This document shows positions 44,483 to 52,475 of a stretch of DNA of 64,000 nucleotides, in pieces. The notes under the pieces are model-generated. The model saw only the letters and a program-made list of their open reading frames with translations. It did not search any database and had not been told where the DNA came from. The stretch comes from Paractinoplanes rishiriensis (GTDB taxonomy: Bacteria > Actinomycetota > Actinomycetes > Mycobacteriales > Micromonosporaceae). The stretch covers positions 1-64,000 of the forward strand of contig NZ_BOMV01000061.1 of NCBI RefSeq assembly GCF_016862375.1, given 5' to 3'. Position numbers and translations under genes: made by a program. How positions within the stretch are numbered: position 1 is the first letter of the stretch; every line of letters begins with the position of its first letter.

Positions 44483-46351
44483 GTGACGCTGGCCGTCCTG
44501 CATGCCAGCACCGGTTACGCCCTCGAACCTGCCGACGCCGCCCGCCTCGCCGACGACCTCGACTCCGCGCTGCGCTCGGCCGGCGCGCGCGAGGTGGAGC
44601 GCCTCGACGGCCCGGCCGCGAACGGCCGGCTGCGCGAGCTTGCCCGGCAGGCACACGACGCGAACGAGCCGCTGCTGATCTGCGCCGACAACCTGGTGGC
44701 CCATCCCAGTCTGCTGTGGACCCTGGCTACCGAGCCGGCCGGGCGCAGCACCGCGCTGGTGGTCGCCGACCCGGGCGGCGACCTGCGCGACGACCGCGGT
44801 CGGGTGCTGCCGGCCGGGTCCGGCGACGGCACCGTCCGGTTCGCCGGAGCGCTCTGCCTGGCACCCGCCGACCTGCCGCTGCTGGACACCGTTGCGGACC
44901 GGCCGGACGTGCTGCCGGCGCTGCTCGAGGCCGGTCTGGTGCCGATCGCCACCCCGGTCCGGCTGCTGCACGCCCAGCAGGTGCACACCGAGTCCGACCT
45001 GGTGCAGGCCCGGGGCGCGATCGCCGCGGTGGACGAGGAGTCGGCCCGGCTGCGGCTGGCGGTCAAGGAGAAGGACGACTTCTTCACCACGTACGCGGTC
45101 AGCACCTGGTCGCCGGTCGTCACCCGGGCCGCGGCCCGGCTGGGCCTGTCGCCGACCGCGGTCACCTGGCTGTCGGTGCTGTTCGCCGCGGTCGCCGCGC
45201 TCGCCTTCTGGCAGGCGTCCCGGCCCGCGATGATCGCCGGCGGCATCCTGCTCTACCTCGGCTTCGTGCTCGACTGCGTGGACGGTCAGCTGGCCCGGTA
45301 CACCCGGCAGTTCGGCGCGTTCGGCGGCTGGCTCGACACGATGGCCGACCGGGGCAAGGAATATCTGGTGTACGCCGGGCTCGCGGCCGGCGCCGAGCGG
45401 ATCGGCCTGCCGTACGCCTGGCCGCTGGCCATCACCGCGATCGTGCTCCAGACCGTGCGGCACATGACCGACACCTGGTACGGCGCGCTGCACGACGAGG
45501 CGGCGGCCCGGCCCCGGCCGGTCGCCACCGGCGGGGTGGGCGCCCGGCTGAGCGCCGCCTCCAACCGGGTGCAGGGCGACACCGGCTCGGTCGCGTACTG
45601 GCTCAAGCGGATCGTGGTCTTTCCGATCGGCGAGCGCTGGGCGCTGATCGCGGTGGTCGCGATGGTGGCCGACGGCCGGGTGGCGCTCGCCGCGGTGGTC
45701 GGGTTCGGCCTGCTCGCGTTCGGCTACACGCTGGCCCTGCGGTCGTTGCGCTCGCTGTCGATGCGGGTGGGCGTGCTCGACACCGTGGACACCGGCCGCC
45801 ACCGCGACGACGGCCCGCTGGTGCGCGGCGTCCTCGCCAAGGCCGGCCTGCCGCTCCCGCTCGCCTTCGCGGCACTCGCCGTGCTGGCCGCCCTGGCCCT
45901 GGTGGCGGCGCTGCTGGCCGGCTGGTTGACGCCGCCGGCCGCCCCGGCGGTCGCGGTGGCGGCGCTGCTGGTGCTGACCGCCGGCCTGCCGGCCGCGGCC
46001 CGGCACGGCGGCCCGCTCGACTGGCTGGTGCCGGCCGCCCTGCGGGCCGCCGAGTACCTGTTCGTGGTGGCCGTCGGGCTGGCCGGGGCGGTGCCGCCCG
46101 CGGTGGTCTTCCTGCTGCTGTTCACGCTTGCCCTGCGGCACTACGACCTGACCGCCCGGATGGAGAAGGGCGCACCGGCCGGCCGGACCCGGGGCGCGCC
46201 GCTCGGCTGGGAGGGCCGGGTGCTGGTGCTCGCGGTCTTTGCGCTGGCCGGCCAGGCGACCTGGGGCCTGGCCCTGCTGGCCGTGGTCACCGGCGGGGCG
46301 TTCCTGGTCAACGCGATCACCGACTGGCGGGCGGTGGGCGGCCGACCATGA
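44483..46351 (+). CDS. CDP-alcohol phosphatidyltransferase family protein
   Basis: A 622-residue protein. Around residue 264 it has LDCVDGQLARYTRQFGAFGG then WLDTMADRG, the full D-x2-DG-x2-AR-x8-9-G-x3-D-x3-D signature of enzymes that transfer a phospho-alcohol from a CDP donor in the membrane. Several membrane helices follow. Residues 1-190 look like a soluble nucleotidyltransferase-like part that lacks a recognisable catalytic GxGxR. The C-terminal 200 residues are a second hydrophobic region. The ATG of the next gene overlaps its TGA, so the two are coupled, pointing to a glycerophosphate-containing envelope polymer. GAGGAGG precedes the GTG. Confidence 0.85.
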   Translation: MTLAVLHASTGYALEPADAARLADDLDSALRSAGAREVERLDGPAANGRLRELARQAHDANEPLLICADNLVAHPSLLWTLATEPAGRSTALVVADPGGDLRDDRGRVLPAGSGDGTVRFAGALCLAPADLPLLDTVADRPDVLPALLEAGLVPIATPVRLLHAQQVHTESDLVQARGAIAAVDEESARLRLAVKEKDDFFTTYAVSTWSPVVTRAAARLGLSPTAVTWLSVLFAAVAALAFWQASRPAMIAGGILLYLGFVLDCVDGQLARYTRQFGAFGGWLDTMADRGKEYLVYAGLAAGAERIGLPYAWPLAITAIVLQTVRHMTDTWYGALHDEAAARPRPVATGGVGARLSAASNRVQGDTGSVAYWLKRIVVFPIGERWALIAVVAMVADGRVALAAVVGFGLLAFGYTLALRSLRSLSMRVGVLDTVDTGRHRDDGPLVRGVLAKAGLPLPLAFAALAVLAALALVAALLAGWLTPPAAPAVAVAALLVLTAGLPAAARHGGPLDWLVPAALRAAEYLFVVAVGLAGAVPPAVVFLLLFTLALRHYDLTARMEKGAPAGRTRGAPLGWEGRVLVLAVFALAGQATWGLALLAVVTGGAFLVNAITDWRAVGGRP

Positions 46352-48510
46352 CCGAGCTGAGCATCGTCCTGCCCGTCTACCGGGTACAGGGTTACCTGCG
46401 GCAGTGTCTCGACTCGTTGCTGAGCCAGTCGTTCACCGACTTCGAGATCGTGGCCGTGGACGACTGCTCACCGGACTACAGCGGTGACATCCTGGCCGAG
46501 TACGCCGCCCGCGACCCCCGGGTCCGGGTGGTGACCGCGCCGGAGAACGTCGGGCTCGGCCGCGCCCGCAACCTGGGCCTCCAGCACGCCGTCGGCACCT
46601 ACGTCTGGTTCGTCGACAGCGACGACTGGCTGGCCACCGGCGCCCTGGCCGCGGTGGTCGCCCGGCTGCGCGCCACCGAGGCGGACGTGCTGGTGGTGGG
46701 CTGGGACCGGGTGCACTGGAACGGTCCGGTGGAGGCCGGGTCGGCCAAGTCGCTGCTGGCCGCGGCGCCCCGGGTGTTCGCGGCCGAGGAGTGGCCGCGC
46801 ATCCTCAACGCCCTGCACGTGGCCTGGAACCGGGTGATCCGCCGGGACCTGCTGCTCAAACTCGGTCTCGAGTTCGCGCCGGGCTGGTACGAGGACGTCT
46901 CGTTCACGTTCCCGCTGATGCTGGCCGCCCGGCGGATCAGCACGCTGTCCCGCACCTGCGTGCACTACCGGCAGCGGCGGACCGGCGCGATCACCCGCAC
47001 GGTCGGCGACCGGCATTTCGAGGTCTTCGCGCACTGGGACCACACGATGGCACTCTGCGCCGGCGCCGGCTCCGGCGCCAAGGTGCGCGGCCTGCTGTTC
47101 CGCCGGATGATCTGGCACTACATGCGGGTGCTCTGTCACGACGCCCGGGTGCCGCGCGGGTCCCGGCGCCGCTTCTTCCGCCAGGCCGCCGAGCAATACC
47201 ACCGCTATCTACCGTCCGGCGGCTTTCCCCTGCCCAGGGGCGGCGACGGCATCCGTTTCCGGCTGCTGGCCCGGGGGGCGTACCGCACCTTTCGGGTCGC
47301 CGACCTGCTGCTGCGTACGGTCCGGCGGGCTCAGCGGGTGTCCGCCCGGCCGCGCCGCCGCCTGGCCCGGCGCGGCAAGCAGGCGCTCGGCTACCTCTAC
47401 TACCAGCTTCAGCTGCGGCTGCCGGTGGACCGCTCGCTGGCGCTGTACGCCGCGTACTGGTACCGCGGGGTGAGCTGCAACCCGGCCGCGATCGCCGCGA
47501 AGGCCGCCGAACTGGTGCCGCAGGTCCGTCCGCTGTGGGTGGTCGGCCCGGCCCGGGTGGGAGCGGTGCCGCCGGGCACCGACTACGTGGTGGCCGGAAC
47601 TGCCCGCTACTACCGGGCCATCGCCCGGGCCGGGTATCTGATCAACAACGTCAACTGGCCGAACCACCTTCGGAAGCGCCGCGGCACCCGACATGTGATG
47701 ACACATCACGGCACTCCGCTGAAAATGATGGGGATGGATCAGCTCGACTATCCGGCCGCCGCGGGCGCCGGCGACTTCGCCGCGCAGATGCGCCGAGCCG
47801 ATCGCTGGGACTTCAGTGTGACCGCGAATGCACATACCACGATCGCCTGGGAACGGGCCTATCCGTGCCGGTACGAGACGCTCGAGGTGGGTTATCCGCG
47901 CAACGACCGGCTGGCCACCGCGACCGCCGGGGACACCGCGGCGGCCCGCGCGCGGCTGGGCGTGGACCCCGGCCGCCGGGTGGTGCTCTACCTGCCCACC
48001 CATCGCGAATGGCGGCCGAAGGGCAGCCACGTGCTGGACGTGGAGCGGTTCGCCGAGGCGCTGGGACCGGACACCACGCTGCTGGTCCGGGCGCACTACT
48101 TCTACGTTCCGGCGGAGCAGGCGGGCCGGGTGCCGTCCGGCCGCCGGCGGATCGTCGACGTGTCCGGTTACCCGGTCCTGGAAGATCTCTATCTGGCCGC
48201 CGATGTGCTGGTCACCGACTATTCGTCGGCAATGTTCGACTTCGCCGTGCTGGACCGGCCGCTGGTGATCTACGCCCCCGACTGGCCGGTCTACCGGGAG
48301 TTGCGCGGCGTCTACTTCGACCTGATGGCCGAACCGCCGGGCGCGGTGGCCACCGACGAGGACGAGCTTTTCGAGACGTTTCGGTCCGGAACGTACGCCG
48401 GTGTCGCGGCGACCGACCGGCGCTCGGCCTTCCGTGACCGATTCTGTTATCTCGACGACGGCGGCGCCGCGGAGCGCGTGGTGCGTCGCGTCTTCTTAGC
48501 GGAGCCTTAA
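46348..48510 (+). CDS. Glycosyltransferase 2 / glycerophosphotransferase fusion
   Basis: A 720-residue two-part enzyme. Residues 1-~220 form a family-2 glycosyltransferase (LSIVLPVYRVQGYLRQCLDS, VAVDDCSPDYSGDILAEYAA, FVDSDDWLATGAL with the DXD-like DSDD). From about residue 390 it is a CDP-glycerol:poly(glycerophosphate) transferase-like part: NNVNWPNHLRKRRGTRHVMT, HHGTPLKMMGMD, YLPTHREWRPKGSHVLDV and DVLVTDYSSAMFDFAVLDRP. It probably builds a teichoic-acid-like or glycosylated polyol phosphate polymer. It starts inside the stop of the CDP-alcohol gene. The open frame upstream (from 44716) is antisense to nothing but is only an alternative reading. Confidence 0.88.
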   Translation: MTELSIVLPVYRVQGYLRQCLDSLLSQSFTDFEIVAVDDCSPDYSGDILAEYAARDPRVRVVTAPENVGLGRARNLGLQHAVGTYVWFVDSDDWLATGALAAVVARLRATEADVLVVGWDRVHWNGPVEAGSAKSLLAAAPRVFAAEEWPRILNALHVAWNRVIRRDLLLKLGLEFAPGWYEDVSFTFPLMLAARRISTLSRTCVHYRQRRTGAITRTVGDRHFEVFAHWDHTMALCAGAGSGAKVRGLLFRRMIWHYMRVLCHDARVPRGSRRRFFRQAAEQYHRYLPSGGFPLPRGGDGIRFRLLARGAYRTFRVADLLLRTVRRAQRVSARPRRRLARRGKQALGYLYYQLQLRLPVDRSLALYAAYWYRGVSCNPAAIAAKAAELVPQVRPLWVVGPARVGAVPPGTDYVVAGTARYYRAIARAGYLINNVNWPNHLRKRRGTRHVMTHHGTPLKMMGMDQLDYPAAAGAGDFAAQMRRADRWDFSVTANAHTTIAWERAYPCRYETLEVGYPRNDRLATATAGDTAAARARLGVDPGRRVVLYLPTHREWRPKGSHVLDVERFAEALGPDTTLLVRAHYFYVPAEQAGRVPSGRRRIVDVSGYPVLEDLYLAADVLVTDYSSAMFDFAVLDRPLVIYAPDWPVYRELRGVYFDLMAEPPGAVATDEDELFETFRSGTYAGVAATDRRSAFRDRFCYLDDGGAAERVVRRVFLAEP

Positions 48511-48652
48511 GAGACCGTAATCACTTCGTTACCGTGCGCGAATGGCACGTTCACCCGATGGCGGCATATCGATACTCGTAGTCAGAGTGAGGAAGATCGC
48601 CGGACACCGTGGGACCGGGATCACAGCGAACATTCCCGGCAGGAGGTAGACG

Positions 48653-49954
48653 GTGTCGACCGTCTCGCTGAAGGACGTCACCAAGGTGTGGCCAGATGGC
48701 ACTATCGCGGTCAATCACGTCAGCCTTGACGTGCAGGACGGCGAGTTTCTCGTGCTGCTCGGCCCGTCTGGCTGTGGTAAATCGACGATCCTCCGCATGA
48801 TCGCCGGGTTGGAAGACCCGACCGAAGGCGACATCCTGCTCAACGGGGACCCGGTGCTGGAACTGGCGCCGCGCGACCGCAGCATCGCCATGGTTTTCCA
48901 GGATTTCGCGCTGTATCCGCACATGTCGGTCAGTGACAACATCGGCTTCCCGCTCCGCCTGTCCGGCGTCGAGCCCTCCACCCGGGTCGACCGGGTCGGC
49001 GACGTCGCGTCCGCCCTCGGCATCGGCGACGTCCTCGGCCGCAAGCCCAGCCAGCTTTCCGGCGGTCAGCGCCAGCGGGTGGCCATGGGCCGCGCCATCG
49101 TGCGCCGGCCGGGCCTCTTCCTGATGGACGAGCCGCTCTCGAACCTCGATTCCGGCCTGCGCGCCGAACTGCGCGCCGAGATCACCGGCCTCACCAAGGA
49201 ACTCGGCGTCACCACCATGTACGTGACGCACGACCAGGCCGAGGCGCTCACCATGGCCGACCGCGTGGCGATCATGCGCAAGGGCATCCTCCAGGACGTC
49301 GGCACCCCCACCGAGGTGTACGGGCGGCCCGCCACCCTGTACGTGGCCGCGTTCCTCGGCTCGCCCCGGATGAACCTGCTGGAGGCGTCCGTCTACGTCC
49401 ACCTGGACCAGTACATCGTGCTGAAGTTCGGGGACCAGTCGCTCTACCTGCCGTGGAGCGACATCCGGGCCCGCGCGGTGGCGCACTACCACGGCGAGCG
49501 GATCGTGGTCGGGCTGCGGGCCGAGGCGCTCACCCCGGTGGCCCCCGAGGTGCAGGGCGACGTGCTCCGGGGCCGGATCCGCTATCTCGAGCACCACGGG
49601 CACGAGTCGCTCGCGTTCCTGGACATCGGCGCCACCGCGATCGTGGTCGACGAGATGGGCGCCGGTAAGGCCGAGGGCGAGGGCGGCAACGCGCTGCGCC
49701 GGTTCGGCGGTGCCCTGCAGAAGCTGGCCGGCCGCAGCAGCAACGGCTCCGGGCCGCAGTCCCGCGACCAGGGCGACCCGGCCAGCGTGCTCACCGATCC
49801 GGGCCGGCACCACCGCCGCCCGGCCGAGCTGGCCGTCCGGCTGGCGCCGTACCCGGCCATCTCGCCGGGACACCCGTTGTCGGTGGCGGTCCGGATGGAC
49901 ATGCTGCACTTCTTCGACGGGCGCGGCGACCGGATCGACGTCGGCTGGCGGTAA
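48653..49954 (+). CDS. ABC transporter ATPase, UgpC/MsmK type
   Basis: A 433-residue ATPase with Walker A LGPSGCGKST, Q loop MVFQDFALYPH, signature LSGGQRQRVAMGRAIVRRPG, Walker B LFLMDEPLSNLDS and H loop VTHDQAEALTMADR. After about residue 235 comes a TOBE-like regulatory region (DIRARAVAHYHGERIVVGLR), then a 60-residue Gly/Ser/Arg-rich insert before a last beta segment. UgpC-type ATPases serve carbohydrate importers and can be shared between systems; no permease or binding protein is nearby, so it may be a MsiK-like shared ATPase. AGGAGG precedes the GTG. Confidence 0.9.
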   Translation: MSTVSLKDVTKVWPDGTIAVNHVSLDVQDGEFLVLLGPSGCGKSTILRMIAGLEDPTEGDILLNGDPVLELAPRDRSIAMVFQDFALYPHMSVSDNIGFPLRLSGVEPSTRVDRVGDVASALGIGDVLGRKPSQLSGGQRQRVAMGRAIVRRPGLFLMDEPLSNLDSGLRAELRAEITGLTKELGVTTMYVTHDQAEALTMADRVAIMRKGILQDVGTPTEVYGRPATLYVAAFLGSPRMNLLEASVYVHLDQYIVLKFGDQSLYLPWSDIRARAVAHYHGERIVVGLRAEALTPVAPEVQGDVLRGRIRYLEHHGHESLAFLDIGATAIVVDEMGAGKAEGEGGNALRRFGGALQKLAGRSSNGSGPQSRDQGDPASVLTDPGRHHRRPAELAVRLAPYPAISPGHPLSVAVRMDMLHFFDGRGDRIDVGWR

Positions 49955-50057
49955 TTGGCAGGACTCTTTCCCTCCTTGACGGCATGAACTATGGTTCCGC
50001 CCACACGTCGGTGCGATGGCGTAGCGACGTAACGGCTCCGTCTTAGGGGGTGGGTAC

Positions 50058-51029
50058 GTGGCGAATCCGTCCGGACTGCTCGTGATCGAGCGGATCCTGC
50101 GCGATCGGCAGGGCATCTGGCAGCAGGTGGTCGAGGACCGTGAGCTGCCTAAGCTGACCGGCCAGATGCTGGTCAGCTCGGTGGTGGCGCTGGCCGTCTA
50201 CGGCGCCGTGCTCGGTTCCTTCCACAGTGTGCTGATGGCCCTGACGTCGGCGGCGAAGCTGCCGCTGCTGTTCCTGGTCACGCTGGCCATCTGCCTGCCC
50301 ACGCTGTATCTGTTCAACCTGGTCTTCGGCGCCCGGCTGTCGATCCGGCAGTCGCTGGCGCTGGTCATGGTGGCGCTCACGGTGACCGCCATGCTTGCCC
50401 TCGCGTTCGCCCCGATCAGCCTGTTCTTCCTGATCACGGCGCCCGACTACAGCTTCTTCAAGCTGCTCAACGTGGTGATTCTGGCGCTGTCCGCCCTGGT
50501 CGGGCTGCGTTTCCTGACCGGCGGCATGCGGGTGCTGAACGAGCACGGCCTGCTCGCGCCGCCGTCGACCGCGGTCCAGGCGCCGGTCTCGCCCGCCGTG
50601 CCGGCCCCGGTCTCGCCCGCCGTGGCCCCGGCTGTCGTGCCGGCCCCGGTTCCGGTGGGCGCGCCGGCCGCGCCGGACGGTGCCGCGAACGGCACCACCC
50701 CGGCCGTGGCGGCTCCGGCAGCCGTCCCGGCTGTGCACCCGGGTGCTGTCCCGGCTGTGCACCCGGGTGCCGTCCCTGCCGTGCAGGTGCCGCCGGGTTA
50801 CACGCTCCAGCCGCTGCGCCAGCCGCGGCCGCTGCCGCAGCAGCAGGCGACGCCGCCGAGCATGACCCTGCTCTACATCTGGATCCTGCTGTTCGGCTTC
50901 GTCGGTACACAGCTGGCCTGGACGCTGCGCCCGTTCTTCGGCAGTCCCGGCATGAAGTTCAGCCTTTACCGGGATATCGACGGAAACTTCTATGCGGAGA
51001 TCTTCAAGACCATCTCGTACCTGTTCTGA
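50058..51029 (+). CDS. Multi-pass membrane protein with Pro/Ala-rich segment
   Basis: A 323-residue protein. Four helices fill residues ~30-155 (TGQMLVSSVVALAVYGAVLG, LPLLFLVTLAICLPTLYLFN, LVMVALTVTAMLALAFAPIS, LLNVVILALSALVGLRFLTG). Residues ~175-265 are Pro/Ala/Val repeats, including APVSPAVPAPVSPAVAPAV and VPAVHPGAVPAVHPGAVPAV. A fifth helix and an aromatic-rich C-terminus follow. I do not recognise the function; such proteins are sometimes labelled WH2-containing from the Pro-rich part, which is not convincing. It lies between the ABC ATPase and an HATPase gene. Confidence 0.75.
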   Translation: MANPSGLLVIERILRDRQGIWQQVVEDRELPKLTGQMLVSSVVALAVYGAVLGSFHSVLMALTSAAKLPLLFLVTLAICLPTLYLFNLVFGARLSIRQSLALVMVALTVTAMLALAFAPISLFFLITAPDYSFFKLLNVVILALSALVGLRFLTGGMRVLNEHGLLAPPSTAVQAPVSPAVPAPVSPAVAPAVVPAPVPVGAPAAPDGAANGTTPAVAAPAAVPAVHPGAVPAVHPGAVPAVQVPPGYTLQPLRQPRPLPQQQATPPSMTLLYIWILLFGFVGTQLAWTLRPFFGSPGMKFSLYRDIDGNFYAEIFKTISYLF

Positions 51030-51110
51030 CCGCGGGGCGGCCGGGTCTTTCCGGATCCGGCGCCGCCGCCTGCTGCCATCGGGCAAGCACTCCGCGTAGG
51101 CTGCACCACG

Positions 51111-51593
51111 GTGGAGGAGAGCTTGAGCCAGAGCGTCCGTCCGGCCCCGACCGCGGAGCCGGTCAGCACCGACGTGCCGACGAGTTCCGGCGCGCCGCTG
51201 CTCGACCGGCGGTTCGGCCGGGACGAGATCGCCGTGGTGCGCCACGAGGTGGCCGGCCGGCTCGCGGCCGTGGGCCTGACCGGCGAGCGGCACCAGGGCT
51301 TCGTCCTCGCGGTCAACGAGGTGATCACCAACGTCGTGCTGCACGCCGGCGGCCAGGGCCGGGCGGTGCTCTGGCTGGCCGGCGGCTCGGCGTGGTGCAC
51401 CGTGACCGACTCGGGCCCGGGCATCCCGGCACAGTTCCTGCGGCCGCCCGAGGTGCCGGCCGCGTTCGAGGTGGGCGGCCGCGGCATCTGGCTGGCGCAC
51501 CAGTTGTGCGACGAGGTGACGGTGGCCACCGGACCGATCGGTACCACGATCGGGCTTCGCATCGCGTTGCCGCGCCGAGGGAAACCCAGCTGA
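51111..51593 (+). CDS. HATPase_c_2 regulatory kinase-like protein
   Basis: A 160-residue serine/threonine-kinase-type ATPase domain of the RsbW/SpoIIAB group. The N box is VLAVNEVITNVVLHAGGQGR, G boxes are CTVTDSGPGIPAQFL and VGGRGIWLAHQLCDEV. Stand-alone members bind anti-anti-sigma factors or sigma factors; no sigma or antagonist gene is next to it. GTG at 51111 follows TAGGCT by 8 bases, while TTG at 51123 has GGAGGAG just before it, so the true start is one of these two. Confidence 0.85.
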   Translation: MEESLSQSVRPAPTAEPVSTDVPTSSGAPLLDRRFGRDEIAVVRHEVAGRLAAVGLTGERHQGFVLAVNEVITNVVLHAGGQGRAVLWLAGGSAWCTVTDSGPGIPAQFLRPPEVPAAFEVGGRGIWLAHQLCDEVTVATGPIGTTIGLRIALPRRGKPS

Positions 51594-51684
51594 AACGGCA
51601 TTTTTAACGTCGTGTAAACCGCTGGGCAAATGTGAAGGCGCCCTTCGGGACTCACGGGGTGCCGCATGCGACTACATTGGGCGC

Positions 51685-52425
51685 GTGCTCGGACTACCTC
51701 AGCATGTTTCGGCATGCCTATTTGATCTTGATGGCGTGCTCACGCAGACCGCGCTCGTGCACAATGCTGCGTGGAAACAGACGTTCGACGCGTTCCTGGA
51801 GACGTGGTCGCAGGAACACGGTCAAGCGTTCGTACCCTTCGATTCCGGCGCCGACTACCACCGATACGTCGACGGCCGGCCACGCGCCGATGGCGTCCGT
51901 ACCTTCCTGACCTCTCGCGGCATCACCGTGCCGGAGGGCACCGCGGACGACGGTCCCGACCAGCAGACCGTGAACGGCATCGGCAACCGGAAGAACGTGC
52001 TCGTCCTGCAGAAGATCGCCGAGGGCGCGGTCCAGGTCTACCCGGGCTCCGTGGACTACCTCCACGCCGCCCGTGACGCCGGTCTGCGCCGCGCCGTCGT
52101 GTCGGCGAGCGCCAACTGCAAGGACGTCCTGGAGGCGGCGGGCATCGCGGACCTCATCGAAGCTCGCGTGGACGGGATCACCACCCGCGAGCAAAACTTG
52201 CCGGGCAAGCCGGCACCGGACGCCTTCCTGCTCGGCGCCAAGCTTCTCGGGCTGCCCCCCGAGAGCTGCGCCGTCTTTGAGGACGCCCTGGCCGGTGTCG
52301 AGGCCGGCCGGGCAGGCGGCTTCGGGATCGTGATCGGTGTAGATCGCGTGGGTCAGCGTGACGAGTTGTTGGCACACGGGGCCGACATCGTTGTCAATGA
52401 TCTGTCAGAACTACTCACGCGCTGA
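51685..52425 (+). CDS. Beta-phosphoglucomutase-type HAD hydrolase
   Basis: A 246-residue HAD protein with motif I CLFDLDGVLTQTALVHNAAW, a helical cap, motif II VVSASANCKDVL, GKPAPDAFLLGAKLLG and motif IV AVFEDALAGVEAGRAGGF. The Glu-Asp in motif IV and its neighbour indicate a beta-phosphoglucomutase-like enzyme, which turns beta-glucose 1-phosphate into glucose 6-phosphate. The next gene encodes a GH65 phosphorylase-type enzyme, the source of that substrate. The GTG lies 6 bases after TACATT (51673-51678). The pair corresponds to mycobacterial Rv3400-Rv3401 by order. Confidence 0.88.
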   Translation: MLGLPQHVSACLFDLDGVLTQTALVHNAAWKQTFDAFLETWSQEHGQAFVPFDSGADYHRYVDGRPRADGVRTFLTSRGITVPEGTADDGPDQQTVNGIGNRKNVLVLQKIAEGAVQVYPGSVDYLHAARDAGLRRAVVSASANCKDVLEAAGIADLIEARVDGITTREQNLPGKPAPDAFLLGAKLLGLPPESCAVFEDALAGVEAGRAGGFGIVIGVDRVGQRDELLAHGADIVVNDLSELLTR

Positions 52426-52459
52426 GCGCGTACCTTGAAGACTTTTTCTCTTTTTTATT
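52417..52459 (+). promoter_or_regulatory. Hairpin at a stop codon followed by T-rich run
   Basis: ACGCGC (52417-52422) and GCGCGT (52426-52431) flank the HAD stop codon TGA, the whole loop. Twelve bases later come TTTTT, CTC, TTTTTT, ATTG, an exceptional T content for this genome. The arrangement could be a weak terminator or attenuator between the HAD and GH65 genes, or a U-rich target of an RNA-binding protein. Confidence 0.35.
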
Positions 52460-52475
52460 GTCGAGAGGCACCACC

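Noticed and set aside
44716..46347. In-frame upstream extension of the glycosyltransferase fusion
   Set aside because: It lies over the CDP-alcohol gene in another frame, is low-complexity Arg/Gly/Ala, and the ATG at 46348 starts the GT2 motif with an ATGA overlap.
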